From assembly GCF_018332695.1 (NCBI RefSeq), contig NZ_BOQN01000036.1, forward strand, positions 1-63,786: 63,786 bases of DNA, written 5' to 3'. The position numbers and the translations under genes were made by a program. Shown in pieces: positions 1-9,027 of the stretch; positions within the stretch are counted from its first letter, which is position 1, and the number at the start of each line of letters is the position of its first letter. The stretch is from Paractinoplanes toevensis (GTDB taxonomy: Bacteria; Actinomycetota; Actinomycetes; Mycobacteriales; Micromonosporaceae). The notes under the pieces were generated by a model. It was given only the letters and a program-made list of their open reading frames with translations. It was not told the DNA's origin and searched no databases.

Positions 1-255
1 TCTCCGGCACCAGCGAACGTTAGCGAGCCACCGTATCCATCGGCGCCCGGCTACTACCCGCCTTCCGGCCAGCATCCCCAGCCGGGCTCATATCCGCCGC
101 CGGTCTCCTACCCGCCGCCAGGTTCGTATCCGCCGCCAGGTTCGTATCCGCCGCCAGGCGGCTATCCGTCGCAGGGTGGGTATGCACCGCCGGTCCCGCC
201 ATCGTCTGAGCCGCCGTACTCGCCTGACGCTCCGCCCAGCGCGCCGCGGCCCTAA
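1..255 (+). CDS. C-terminal end of a Pro/Gly/Tyr-rich protein (partial)
   Basis: Frame 1 is open from the window edge to a TAA at 253-255, giving 84 residues. The composition is dominated by Pro, Gly, Tyr and Ser, with short near-tandem units of the type GSYPPP (about four copies around residues 31-55). Such tails are common as disordered segments in actinomycete membrane or secreted proteins and are often followed or preceded by membrane domains. The start and any folded domain lie outside the window, so no function can be given. The antisense frame over the same stretch is also open, but it has no recognisable content and is an artefact of the biased composition. Confidence 0.7.
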   Translation, partial: SPAPANVSEPPYPSAPGYYPPSGQHPQPGSYPPPVSYPPPGSYPPPGSYPPPGGYPSQGGYAPPVPPSSEPPYSPDAPPSAPRP

Positions 256-403
256 GCGCGTAGGCAGAAGTTCGGTACGTAACTGGTGACGGGCTGTCCG
301 CGAACACGCTCAAAGAGAGGGACATACCAACGTAAAGACCCCGCCGTGGGTTCGGATCAGGTTTCCACACAAGAGCCTGAACCCCGACGAGGTCACCGAC
401 AGT

Positions 404-1312
404 ATGCGCCCCGCCCACGTCTACGCCAGCATGTCCGCACAGCAACACACCGAACTGATTACCGCCCTGCACGGCCCATGGCGTACGGCAACCCGGATGG
501 TCATCGTCGTGTTGTCCGCCGCCGGCATGTCCCCGAGCGAGATCGCCGACCTGCTGCACTACGACCCGAAAACCGTTCGGACCTGGATCGCCCGCCACCG
601 GTCCGAAGGCATCACCGGACTACCCGACCGGCCCCGCTCCGGACGCCCACGCAAAGGCAGCCGGCGTCTCGGTGAACGTATCCACACCCTGCTGCAAACC
701 CCGAAAGCCTGGACCACCACCCGAATCTGGAGAGCCCTCGGCCGACCCGCGATCAGCCTGTCGACGATGCGCCGCCGCATCCGGGAACAAGCCCGCTGGG
801 CCCGGCCCCGCCTGATCGCCAAAAGCGACCCGAACCGCGACAGCATCTGCACCACCATCCGCGAACGCATCACCGCCCTACCCGCCGGCAGCGTGGTCCT
901 GGCCGAAGACGAAACCCACATCGACCTGCTCGCCCGGGTCCGTGCCTGCTGGATGCCCACCGGCCTGCGGCACCGGATCCTGACCCCCGGCACCAACGTG
1001 CGCCGCACCGTGCACGGCGCAGTCAACTGTGGGCGCTCACACCCCGCCGAACGGATCTATCTCGCCGACCAGCAGGCCATCACCATCCGCTACCACCAGG
1101 CCCGCACCCTCGACGAGAAGAACGCCGCCCTGCAAGACCTGCTCGACCACGCCGACACCCACGGCCCGCTCATCGACGAAGTGATCAAATACCAGGCCGA
1201 CCACGGCAACTTCGCCAAACCACCCACCATCGCAGCAGTCACCAGCGACGACGAGCCGCCAGCCGCGCCCATCAAACGGCGCAGCAGCCGCACCCGCGAA
1301 CCCCAGCAGTAG
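404..1312 (+). pseudogene. IS630-family transposase, broken in the catalytic domain
   Basis: The first ~210 residues look like an IS630 transposase: a Tc1-like helix-turn-helix (LSAAGMSPSEIADLL, then VRTWIARHR), the conserved linker LPDRPRSGRPRKG, a second winged-helix region, and the first catalytic aspartate in LAEDETHIDL. After RRTVHGAVN the family's second Asp block (normally VVLDNA-like) and the final catalytic residue are missing. The last ~90 residues (from CGRSHPAERIY on) are unrelated to IS630 and I cannot place them. A full IS630 transposase is about 340-360 residues; this one is 302 with an alien tail. It is almost certainly inactive, and recombination or a nested insertion is the likely cause. 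I saw no clear terminal inverted repeats. Confidence 0.75.
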
Positions 1313-1638
1313 CCACCAGCCGGGTCCAGGTTGTTCAAAGCTGCTCTACAGGATCAAGACGGCGGCCCGGCCGAAGCCGGGCCGCGCGTACGCGCTCAAG
1401 GCCTACGGCTCCGCGCGCACGCCTACTCATGGCGACCCGCCCAACTCATGGCGACCTGTTCCAAGCGCATGTCACCATCGAGTGGCATCAATCGTCACGC
1501 ATCGATGTGATCGCCTCGCTGACGGCAACGGCGACGGCAACCCGAGCAGACAATCCCGGACACGCACAGACACCGTCACGGTCAGCAACCACGATCGGTC
1601 ACACAGCGCAACTTGCCACCGCACAAGCTGCTGATCGC
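1313..1638. other. Intergenic stretch with no convincing gene
   Basis: Between the broken transposase and the stop of the minus-strand gene there is a strong hairpin (1362-1385) and two close copies of the short string actcatggcgacc (about 1425-1455). The plus-strand open frame starting at 1429 has no ribosome-binding site and no recognisable protein content. The two short copies could be debris from an insertion event. Confidence 0.5.
1362..1385 (+). terminator. Perfect 10-bp hairpin, likely transcription terminator
   Basis: The arms gcggcccggc (1362-1371) and gccgggccgc (1376-1385) are exact reverse complements around a cgaa loop. There is no T-run, which is usual for actinomycete terminators. 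It lies downstream of both the transposase remnant and the convergent minus-strand operon, so it could serve either. Confidence 0.6.
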
Positions 1639-2265
1639 CTAACCGTTAGTGTCGCTTACCAGATACTCCAAAGACGAGACAACGAAATCACCAAAATTCA
1701 GGCTCCGCCCCAGTAGCACAAACTCATGGTACAGCTGAGAACTAATCTCCATCCTCCTTGCATCGACAATCCGAAGAAAGAGTCGAAACGCAAGATCAGG
1801 CGACGATGTTTCTGCGAATCTCTTGAGCACAGAAAATGTGCCAACTAATCTTCCATCTACGTCGCTCCACGCCATCAAAGATCCGATCTGTGCTCCCACC
1901 GCTTCGGCGGGAGCACGTTTGGGAATCGGAACTCCAGCCGAAGGCGTTGGGATACCTCTCGCAACGAGCCACGTGCGGCTGCGCTCTTGAATGACAGATA
2001 GAAAATCGTCGCCAGAGTCAGCATCTCGGCCAAAGATAAAGTTTTCATCGGTCGACGCTGTCCATACATCCTCAATCTCCACACGCGATAGGCTGCTGAA
2101 AGCTGCCGCGTCTTCATACAGCGCCAAGACGGCAGGAGGCGTCTGATCCTCCCACAGGAAGATCTCCAGAACAGCAGTCCAGTCACCGGAGCTTCGCCAA
2201 TCTTGGTGATACATCAACGACAGCAAACTTAGCCCGTAGTCCAACTCGGTAAAACGATCACGCAT
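1639..2265 (-). CDS. Hypothetical protein; candidate immunity protein for the adjacent RNase toxin
   Basis: A 208-residue soluble protein with no signal peptide or membrane segment. I do not recognise a family. It starts 6 bp after the stop of the RHS toxin gene on the same strand, with a GGAG ribosome-binding site inside the toxin's last codons, which is the classic position for a polymorphic-toxin immunity gene. It is acidic and aromatic-rich (LMYHQDWRSSGDW, EIFLWEDQTPP), as immunity proteins that neutralise basic RNases often are. Its codons are less GC-rich than those of the RHS gene, as expected for a toxin/immunity tip that is exchanged more often than the core. The immunity role is inference from position. 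An unrelated cargo gene is the alternative. Confidence 0.7.
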   Translation of the reverse strand: MRDRFTELDYGLSLLSLMYHQDWRSSGDWTAVLEIFLWEDQTPPAVLALYEDAAAFSSLSRVEIEDVWTASTDENFIFGRDADSGDDFLSVIQERSRTWLVARGIPTPSAGVPIPKRAPAEAVGAQIGSLMAWSDVDGRLVGTFSVLKRFAETSSPDLAFRLFLRIVDARRMEISSQLYHEFVLLGRSLNFGDFVVSSLEYLVSDTNG

Positions 2266-2271
2266 GACAAC

Positions 2272-5200
2272 CTACTCCGGATATGCCGTATGAACATAAT
2301 AACCACCAGAGTGGCCTTTCGCGCGCTGCAGGAGAATGAAATAGCCATTCCCTGCAGGCGAGCTTGACCCATCCGCGCGATAAACTGTTCCGATTGAGTT
2401 GGGAGCTCCAAATCTGCCCCGCAGAGGAAGCTGCTGATCCGATCCGCGCAACCAGTTTTGGATCTTCCTCTGGTTCCCAGCCAATCCATAGTCTACGACC
2501 TGCTGCGCCGTTTGCCCGTCAATGAAGACACTGTTACGCCCACCTTTGGCCGCGGCTAGATTGGCCGCTCGCTGCGGAGTGACATTGACGTGCTCGTCGA
2601 GAACGTGTGACCCAGGAAACTTCGCAGCGTCACCAACGAGGTCGCCGCAGTTGTGCACCAGCACGGGCGTCGTGCCGGCGAGCACATAGTACGTGTGGAT
2701 GTCGTTGACGGTCAGGTTGTATGCAACGGCGTACTGGTGTGCTTCGGCGTTGAAGCCTGTCACGTGCGCGAAGCCGGTTGGTGTACGGACGAGGTCGCCG
2801 GTGTCGAGGGCCTCGGCGTTCTCCCAGCGGTGATCCGTCTCGTTCCAGAACGGGTGGTCCTCGGTCGTAACGATACGGTTGCCGTCGACATACAGCTCAT
2901 ATAGGTCGTCGTCGTGGGCCCAGACCGTGTCGATGCGTCGGGCGCCTTGCTCGCCTGTTTCCGGGTCGGCGGCGAGGACCTCGTCGCCGCGGCCCAGCTC
3001 CGATATTTTCTTCGTCGTGCCGTCAGCCATCAAGACCAGGGTGGCGGCCGCAAAGCTGCAGGCGCGGCCGAACTTGACTTTGGAGCCGACAATCGCCATG
3101 ACGACGTTAGTCACCAGGTAGCCGGCATGATCGGCCCGCTCTTCCGGGGTCGCGCCGGTAGCCATGCCCTTTGCCTCGGCCCACAACGCCTCGATGGCGT
3201 GCCAGGTGTTGTCACCGTTGAAGGCGACGCCCAGCCCTTCCTGGCCTGCTCTCCTCAGCAACTCCCAGTAAGAAATTTCGCCATTTAGATAGGCGTTCGC
3301 GTCGCTCTCTGCCTTCGCCTGCGTGTTCTCGTACTGCGCCTTCAGGCCGTACCAGACGCCAACGGTGGCGTCGGAGAACGCCCTGCCCATGCCCTTGTAG
3401 TAACCCTTGAGCCCGCCGAGCGCGGAGCCGGCCACGCTCGTGCCCTTGGAGCCACTGCCACCGCTGCCCGAGTCGTCGTCGCTGTCCGACGGGTCGGAGC
3501 CGGTGGAGATGTTCTTCCGGTAGACGCCGGGGGTGCCGGCGAAGTCCGTGTCTCCGGCGTTGCCGTCCGAGTCGATGCGCAGGCCGGTCGGGTCGGAGTG
3601 GGCGACGGGGCTGTTGTTGGCGTAGGCGTAGGCGTTCCACTGTTGTGGGTCGGCCAGATCCTGGATGGGGTCGACCGAGATGAACCGGCCCGTGGCGGGG
3701 TCGTATTCGCGGGCACCCAGATGGGTCAGCCCGGTGTTGTCCTTGGTTCCGCCCAGGAAGCCCTTGTTGTTGGGCCAGGCGCCGGCGGTGCCTCGTTCCG
3801 TGCCGAACGGAGTCTGCCGGCGGACGGTCGCCTGCTGGGTGCCGACGTCGACCGCCACCTGTGCTGTTCCCTGGCCGTCGGACGCCAGCCAGGTCAGGGC
3901 CGTGCTGGTCCGGGAGGCGATCAGGGTGCTGCCGAGGCTGTAGTAGCGGGTGCAGGACGTGGTCGCGGTGCTGGTGTTGTAGCGGATTTCCTGGCCGGGC
4001 AGGTACAGCGTGCGGCCGGTGGGGTCGCGGCTGACCAGGCGGTTGCCGTCGGCGTCGTAGATGTAGGTGGTCTGGCCGGTGGTGTCGGTGGTGGTGTCGA
4101 GGTGGCCCTCGGGGTCCCAGGTCATTGTCTGGGTGCCGGCCGATACCGTCGGGCGGGTGAGCATGTTGCCGGTGGCGTCGTAGGTGTAGCTGCCGGTGGT
4201 GTCGCCGGTGGTGCCGGTCAGGGCGTGCGGGCGTACCGCGGTGAGGCCGGATGCCGGGTAGGTGTAGTCGGTGGTGGCGTCGCCGGACGATGAGTGGACG
4301 GTCTGCTTGGTGCGGTTGCCGATCGCGTCGTATTGCCAGCTGTTCCAGTACGCGGCCGGGCCGCCCAGCAGGGACGTCGACGCAGCTGCCGCGCAGTCGC
4401 CGGCGGCCGGTGTCCAGGCCTCGGTCAGCCGGGACAGGTAGTCGTAGCTGAAGCATTGGGTGTCGTCGACCGGGTCGGGGGCTACGTCGGTGATCTTGGT
4501 GATGTTGCTGGCAGGGTTGTACGAGTAGGTGGTGTCCGACAGCGTGTTCGGGGTGACGGTGTCGCGGTCGGTCCGGATGCCGGTGACTCGGCCGGTCTCC
4601 AGCTCGCGGGTGTAGGCGGTATAGACGTGTCCGCCGCTTCCCAGGTACCGGCCGATCTGTTCGAGCTCGCCGAGAGCGCTGTAATCGACGCCATCAACGT
4701 AGGACAGATTCTGCTCGCCGTAGACGCTGTTGAGGGTGGTGGGCATCCCGAGGGCGTTGTAGCCGTAGTCGAGTTCTTCCGCCTCCAGACCGGTGTTGGT
4801 CGACGGCATCTTGCTGAGCTTGACCGACCCGTCGACGTTGTAGGCCGTGCTGTAGCTGTAGGTTCCGGCGAGGCCGGTCTCCGTCGCCGGAATGATGTAC
4901 TGCGACTTCGTGGGTTGGTAGTTGTCGTTGTATTCGGCGACGCTGAATTGGTAGCCGGCCGATCCGAAGTACCTCGTCGACGCGGTGAGGTACCCCTTGG
5001 CGACCGTGTCGTAGAGCCATGCGGCCCGTGCGGTGCCACCGACCTGATTGTCGTACGCGGCACGTTTACGGTTCAGAGGGTCGTACGCGTAGGCGATCTT
5101 CTTTTCGCGGGCGTCGGTAGCGGTCACCACGTTGCCGGCGTTGTCGTACGTGAACGTGGACTTGCCCTTGTCCGGGTCGATCGTCTGCAGCGTCCGGCCG

Positions 5201-8200
5201 CGGACGTCGTATGTCGAGGTCCAGGTGTTGCCGAGAGCATCGGTGACCGCTGTCTGATACCCACGCCGGTCGAAGGTGTAGGTGGTCGCGTCCCAGGTCC
5301 CGGCGGTCTGCGGGGTGGGCGCCGTGCCGTGGTACTGCCGCAGTTCGACGGTACGGCCGCGGACATCGGTGACGGTCGAGGCCGCCGTCCCGCCGGTCGG
5401 CGGCGTCACATCGACCCGGTCGCCGCCGTAGCCGGTGGTCGTGCGCCAGCGTTCCACGCCGTACGGCTGGAAGATCGCGGCCGTGGTCCGGCCGGCGCCG
5501 TCGTAGACGGTCCTGCTCTGCCGGGGAACGAACGCCTTGTCGGTCGCGGTCAGCAGGCTGCCGCCGGGTTCGCCGGTGGTGTGGTAGCTGCCGAAGCTGA
5601 GGGATTCCCGGCCAGCGGTGTCGTAGAACTGCTCGGTGATGATGCGCCCGCCGGACGGTGAGGGAGACTGGGTCTGCCGTTGCCGCAGCAGGCCGTCGTA
5701 GAGGGTGTAGGAGGTGTTGTAGGCGCCGGCCGCGTTCAGGGCCGAGGTGGCGACCACGTTGGGGCTGACGGTGCTGAGGGTGTAGGCGTAGTTCGCCGTG
5801 GCGGTGTCGACGTCCTTGGTCCGGCCGGGTGCCCAGAGCGCGGTCGTGCGGCCAAGTGGGTCGTATGTGATGTCGGTGCGTTTGGCGTTGGGGTCGACGG
5901 CCGCGATCGGCAGGCCCCAGGCCGGCTCCAGCGTGGTCTTCGTCTCGTGCAGTAGCGGGTTCTTGCCGCTGGTCGCGGTGACCGGCCCGTCCGAGGCTGG
6001 CGTGTACGCGGTGGTGGAGGTGTTGTTCAGCGGGTCCCAGATGGTGGTCGGCCGTCCGTGCACGTCGTAGCTGGCTTTGCTGAGCGGGCCGAAGGTCGGC
6101 GAGCCGCTGTTCCAGGCGGTCAGCTGCTGCGTCTGGGTCGGCAGGCCCTTGGTGGGTGCGGCGCCGTAGGCCTGGCCGTCGTAGCTGGTCCGGGTCTCGC
6201 CGATCACGTCGGCCTCGGTGAGCGTGCCGCCGGTGTCGGCACATTTGACCGCGAACCTGCGCTCCCGCTGGACCCGGCTGATAATCCAGGTGCCGGTGTT
6301 GCGGACGTAGTCGGTGAGCGTGCACTGCTCGTCACCGGCGACTCCGTCCAGCCCGAGGTCGTCGACGGCGGTCGGCATGCCGTAGGAGTCGAACGAGGTG
6401 ACGGTCCTGGCTACCCGTTCGCCGCGGCCGCCGTCCAGAGTCACGTGCGAGGTCGTGGTGCCGGTGTCGCTGAATCGGGCGGTGACGGTGTCGCCGTTGA
6501 TGGTGCGGGTGGCGGTCGCCGCCGACGCCCACGGGGTGTTGAGCATGCGGGACACGACCGTGCCGGCCGGGCCGTTGAGGGTCTTCGTCTCGCGGGTGGC
6601 ACCCGCGAACCAGTCGTCGTCGGCGATGCCGTCCACGCTTACCGGCTTGCTGCCACCGGCGGCGTTGAGGCGGTCGCCGTTCATGCCCCGGAAGTACCGG
6701 GTCTCGGTGTAGGTCTGCTCGCCTGCGTCGCCGATCGTCACTCCGACCCGGCCGTAGCCGCGGTAGTCCGACCAGGTCTTGTAATTCTTCTTGACCATGC
6801 CGTCGTCGTCGGTGTAATGCCAGGCCGCACCGTCGAGGTAGGAGTAGGAGTAGGCGATGCGGGGGCTGCCGCCGGGAGGGAGGCCACCGGTGTTGTCGTT
6901 CTCGTAGATCGTGGTCACGACGTACTTGTTGAACCAGTCGGTGACCGGATCGGTGTAGCCCTCCGGCACCCATCGCACGGGGTAACAGCGGCGGGTGTTG
7001 GTTTCCGGTGTCGGGCGGGTCTCGCCCGCTTTGCAGTCTTGCTCGGAGTAGTTGACGCTGATCGACCCGCCGCTGTCGGTGCGGATCCGGGTGATCCGCA
7101 TCCAGTTCATCGCCGCGGCGAAGTCGATGGTGTCGACCCGGTTGGCCATCTGCACCGGGGTGAACTCGACGTCCGGGACCGTCGCGGACCCGCCGACCAG
7201 GCCGACGTGCGACAGCTTCGACAGCCACAGTCCGGCCCGGGTGCCGTCACCGGGGTCGGGGTAGGTGTGGGTCAGCGTCCACCGCTCGACATCGCTGAGC
7301 GAGGAGCCGCGTCGCACCTGGGTGGTGACCGAGGCGAGGCGCTTGGTCGACCAGAACGTCGGCGAGAAGTCGTCGGCGCAGGTGGTGCCGGTGCAGGACA
7401 GGTCCCAGGGCACGTCGGACCAGTGCGTGGCGTCGTGGGTTGCGCAGTCGCTCAGGCACCGGTCGGCCACGGCGAAGTCGACGCGCATCGGCGGCGTGGT
7501 ACTCAGGACCGAGTCGACGCTGTTGATCTTCCGGGTGCCGTAGTCGATGTGGTCGAGCCAGGACGCCCGGTCGTAGGAGGCCGCGTCGGTGGTCTCGAGG
7601 TTGCGGGCGTACTTGTTGGTCTCCTTCTGGTACCAGAGGGACATGGAGTTGCCGCGCGGGTCGACGACGTAGTCGAGGTTCCACCGCCATGCCTGGGTGC
7701 AGTCGGAGTCGGCGAACGTGGTGGCGTGGCACGGCTCGCCGGGGTCGTTACCGAACACCGGCACGGTCAGGGTCGAGTTGGTGACCTCGTTGCCGGACGC
7801 CCAGCCGGGGAGCCGGTTGAGACCGAACCAGTACTGGACGCCGTCGGTGGTGGTGACCACCCAGTACTCGCCGTCGTTGTCGCCGTTGGTGGCTCCGGTC
7901 TTGCGTTCGATCCGGGAGCCGTCGTCGCTGCGCAGGTGCCACCGGTCCTCGGCGGCGTTGTAGAGCAGTTCGCCGGAGTGGCCGGACAGCGACAGTGTGG
8001 CGTTGCTGGTTTCCCAGCAGAGGTCGCCGGTCTTCTGGGTGTTGTTGGCCGACCCGTCCATGTCCTCGGCGCAGCTCTGGTAGCTGCGTTCGATGAACCC
8101 GCCGGCGCTGGTCGCGAAGCCTTCGCCTACCCAGGAGGGCTGGTTGTTCGATGCTGCGTGCATGCCGTCGACGGACTGCGAGGAATAGTTCAGCGCCACG

Positions 8201-8988
8201 TCCGGCGCCGGACCGCCCAGGCCGGGCGGTGTTCGCATGGCGTACGACCAGGTGAACTCGCCGGTGTTGCGGCCGGCCGACCAGGTCGAGGACGGGCTCA
8301 GCGTGCTCGCCCCGTAGCTGCCCGCCGGACCGGAGGGTGCCGCTGTTGCCGCTACCAGGGTCTGGGTGCTGCTGACTGCGAGGTCGGCTGAGACGGTCTG
8401 TGCCTTGAGGTCGTTGGTGGACTTCAGGGGGGTCGCTGCGCATTCCGCCTTGGCCGGTGTGGTCAGGGCGCATGCGGGCAGTGACACCAGCCGCAGGCGG
8501 CTCGACCAGTCGGCGCCGTAGGCGGTGGCGAACGAGCGGTAGTCCACCGACACCTTCGCCGGCGCAGCCGCCGATGCTCCGTCCGCGCGGGCCACCCGCA
8601 TCAGGACGCCCCGGATCCCCGCCCGCTCGGTGGCCGGGCGATCCAGCATCTCCACCCGGACCCGGGACGGGCCGGGCTGGGCCGACCGGGCCACTCGGAC
8701 GGGCAGACCCGTCGAGGTCGCGGCGGCCGTGTCGACCACCTGGGTGCTCGCCTTCGGCCACACCGGGGCCGGGCGGGCCGAGGCCTGCGGCAGGGCCTTC
8801 TCGGCGACGGCCGGCTGGGCCTTGGGCGCCTTGACCGGCACGGTCGGCACCGGTTTGGCGGCAGGTGGTGTGTACGGGCCGGGCTTGGCCGCGTGCGCGG
8901 CGGGCGCCTGGAGAAGGCCGGCGATCAGGGCCGCGGACATGATCGCCGCGACTCTCGGGCGGAACATCTCAGACAAGGTCGAGCTCAC
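2272..8988 (-). CDS. Secreted RHS polymorphic toxin with HINT domain and C-terminal RNase A-like toxin
   Basis: 2238 residues. It has an N-terminal signal peptide (basic start, hydrophobic core ending near LQAPAAHA), a Pro/Ala linker, a large N-terminal region, then many RHS/YD repeats and an RHS core ending around residue 1830 in LTHLGAREYDPATGRFISVD. A short linker leads to a HINT domain (about 1977-2114) with an intact first Cys (CSFAAATLVLMADG), the TTEDHPFWN block and the closing VLVHNC. Residues 2115-2238 resemble the bacterial CdiA-CT RNase A family: a HVLDEHV helix, IQNWL, and the terminal GGYYVHTAYP. The RHS shell should encapsulate the toxin and HINT should release it. The gene follows the LamG gene by 39 bp and precedes the candidate immunity gene, forming one transcription unit. 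The core is high-GC; the toxin tip is less so. Confidence 0.9.
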   Translation of the reverse strand: MSSTLSEMFRPRVAAIMSAALIAGLLQAPAAHAAKPGPYTPPAAKPVPTVPVKAPKAQPAVAEKALPQASARPAPVWPKASTQVVDTAAATSTGLPVRVARSAQPGPSRVRVEMLDRPATERAGIRGVLMRVARADGASAAAPAKVSVDYRSFATAYGADWSSRLRLVSLPACALTTPAKAECAATPLKSTNDLKAQTVSADLAVSSTQTLVAATAAPSGPAGSYGASTLSPSSTWSAGRNTGEFTWSYAMRTPPGLGGPAPDVALNYSSQSVDGMHAASNNQPSWVGEGFATSAGGFIERSYQSCAEDMDGSANNTQKTGDLCWETSNATLSLSGHSGELLYNAAEDRWHLRSDDGSRIERKTGATNGDNDGEYWVVTTTDGVQYWFGLNRLPGWASGNEVTNSTLTVPVFGNDPGEPCHATTFADSDCTQAWRWNLDYVVDPRGNSMSLWYQKETNKYARNLETTDAASYDRASWLDHIDYGTRKINSVDSVLSTTPPMRVDFAVADRCLSDCATHDATHWSDVPWDLSCTGTTCADDFSPTFWSTKRLASVTTQVRRGSSLSDVERWTLTHTYPDPGDGTRAGLWLSKLSHVGLVGGSATVPDVEFTPVQMANRVDTIDFAAAMNWMRITRIRTDSGGSISVNYSEQDCKAGETRPTPETNTRRCYPVRWVPEGYTDPVTDWFNKYVVTTIYENDNTGGLPPGGSPRIAYSYSYLDGAAWHYTDDDGMVKKNYKTWSDYRGYGRVGVTIGDAGEQTYTETRYFRGMNGDRLNAAGGSKPVSVDGIADDDWFAGATRETKTLNGPAGTVVSRMLNTPWASAATATRTINGDTVTARFSDTGTTTSHVTLDGGRGERVARTVTSFDSYGMPTAVDDLGLDGVAGDEQCTLTDYVRNTGTWIISRVQRERRFAVKCADTGGTLTEADVIGETRTSYDGQAYGAAPTKGLPTQTQQLTAWNSGSPTFGPLSKASYDVHGRPTTIWDPLNNTSTTAYTPASDGPVTATSGKNPLLHETKTTLEPAWGLPIAAVDPNAKRTDITYDPLGRTTALWAPGRTKDVDTATANYAYTLSTVSPNVVATSALNAAGAYNTSYTLYDGLLRQRQTQSPSPSGGRIITEQFYDTAGRESLSFGSYHTTGEPGGSLLTATDKAFVPRQSRTVYDGAGRTTAAIFQPYGVERWRTTTGYGGDRVDVTPPTGGTAASTVTDVRGRTVELRQYHGTAPTPQTAGTWDATTYTFDRRGYQTAVTDALGNTWTSTYDVRGRTLQTIDPDKGKSTFTYDNAGNVVTATDAREKKIAYAYDPLNRKRAAYDNQVGGTARAAWLYDTVAKGYLTASTRYFGSAGYQFSVAEYNDNYQPTKSQYIIPATETGLAGTYSYSTAYNVDGSVKLSKMPSTNTGLEAEELDYGYNALGMPTTLNSVYGEQNLSYVDGVDYSALGELEQIGRYLGSGGHVYTAYTRELETGRVTGIRTDRDTVTPNTLSDTTYSYNPASNITKITDVAPDPVDDTQCFSYDYLSRLTEAWTPAAGDCAAAASTSLLGGPAAYWNSWQYDAIGNRTKQTVHSSSGDATTDYTYPASGLTAVRPHALTGTTGDTTGSYTYDATGNMLTRPTVSAGTQTMTWDPEGHLDTTTDTTGQTTYIYDADGNRLVSRDPTGRTLYLPGQEIRYNTSTATTSCTRYYSLGSTLIASRTSTALTWLASDGQGTAQVAVDVGTQQATVRRQTPFGTERGTAGAWPNNKGFLGGTKDNTGLTHLGAREYDPATGRFISVDPIQDLADPQQWNAYAYANNSPVAHSDPTGLRIDSDGNAGDTDFAGTPGVYRKNISTGSDPSDSDDDSGSGGSGSKGTSVAGSALGGLKGYYKGMGRAFSDATVGVWYGLKAQYENTQAKAESDANAYLNGEISYWELLRRAGQEGLGVAFNGDNTWHAIEALWAEAKGMATGATPEERADHAGYLVTNVVMAIVGSKVKFGRACSFAAATLVLMADGTTKKISELGRGDEVLAADPETGEQGARRIDTVWAHDDDLYELYVDGNRIVTTEDHPFWNETDHRWENAEALDTGDLVRTPTGFAHVTGFNAEAHQYAVAYNLTVNDIHTYYVLAGTTPVLVHNCGDLVGDAAKFPGSHVLDEHVNVTPQRAANLAAAKGGRNSVFIDGQTAQQVVDYGLAGNQRKIQNWLRGSDQQLPLRGRFGAPNSIGTVYRADGSSSPAGNGYFILLQRAKGHSGGYYVHTAYPE

Positions 8989-9027
8989 CGAACACTCCTC
9001 GGGGCGTTGGCGGGAGGGGCGGAAAGG

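Noticed and set aside
1429..1716. Possible small plus-strand gene after the IS630 remnant
   Set aside because: No ribosome-binding site, Thr/Ala-rich random-looking sequence, and it runs into the 3' end of the minus-strand gene.
6058..8391. Very long plus-strand open frame opposite the RHS gene
   Set aside because: High GC gives long open frames on the opposite strand. The translation is Gly/Val/Arg-rich without any domain, and the minus strand has a coherent RHS protein.
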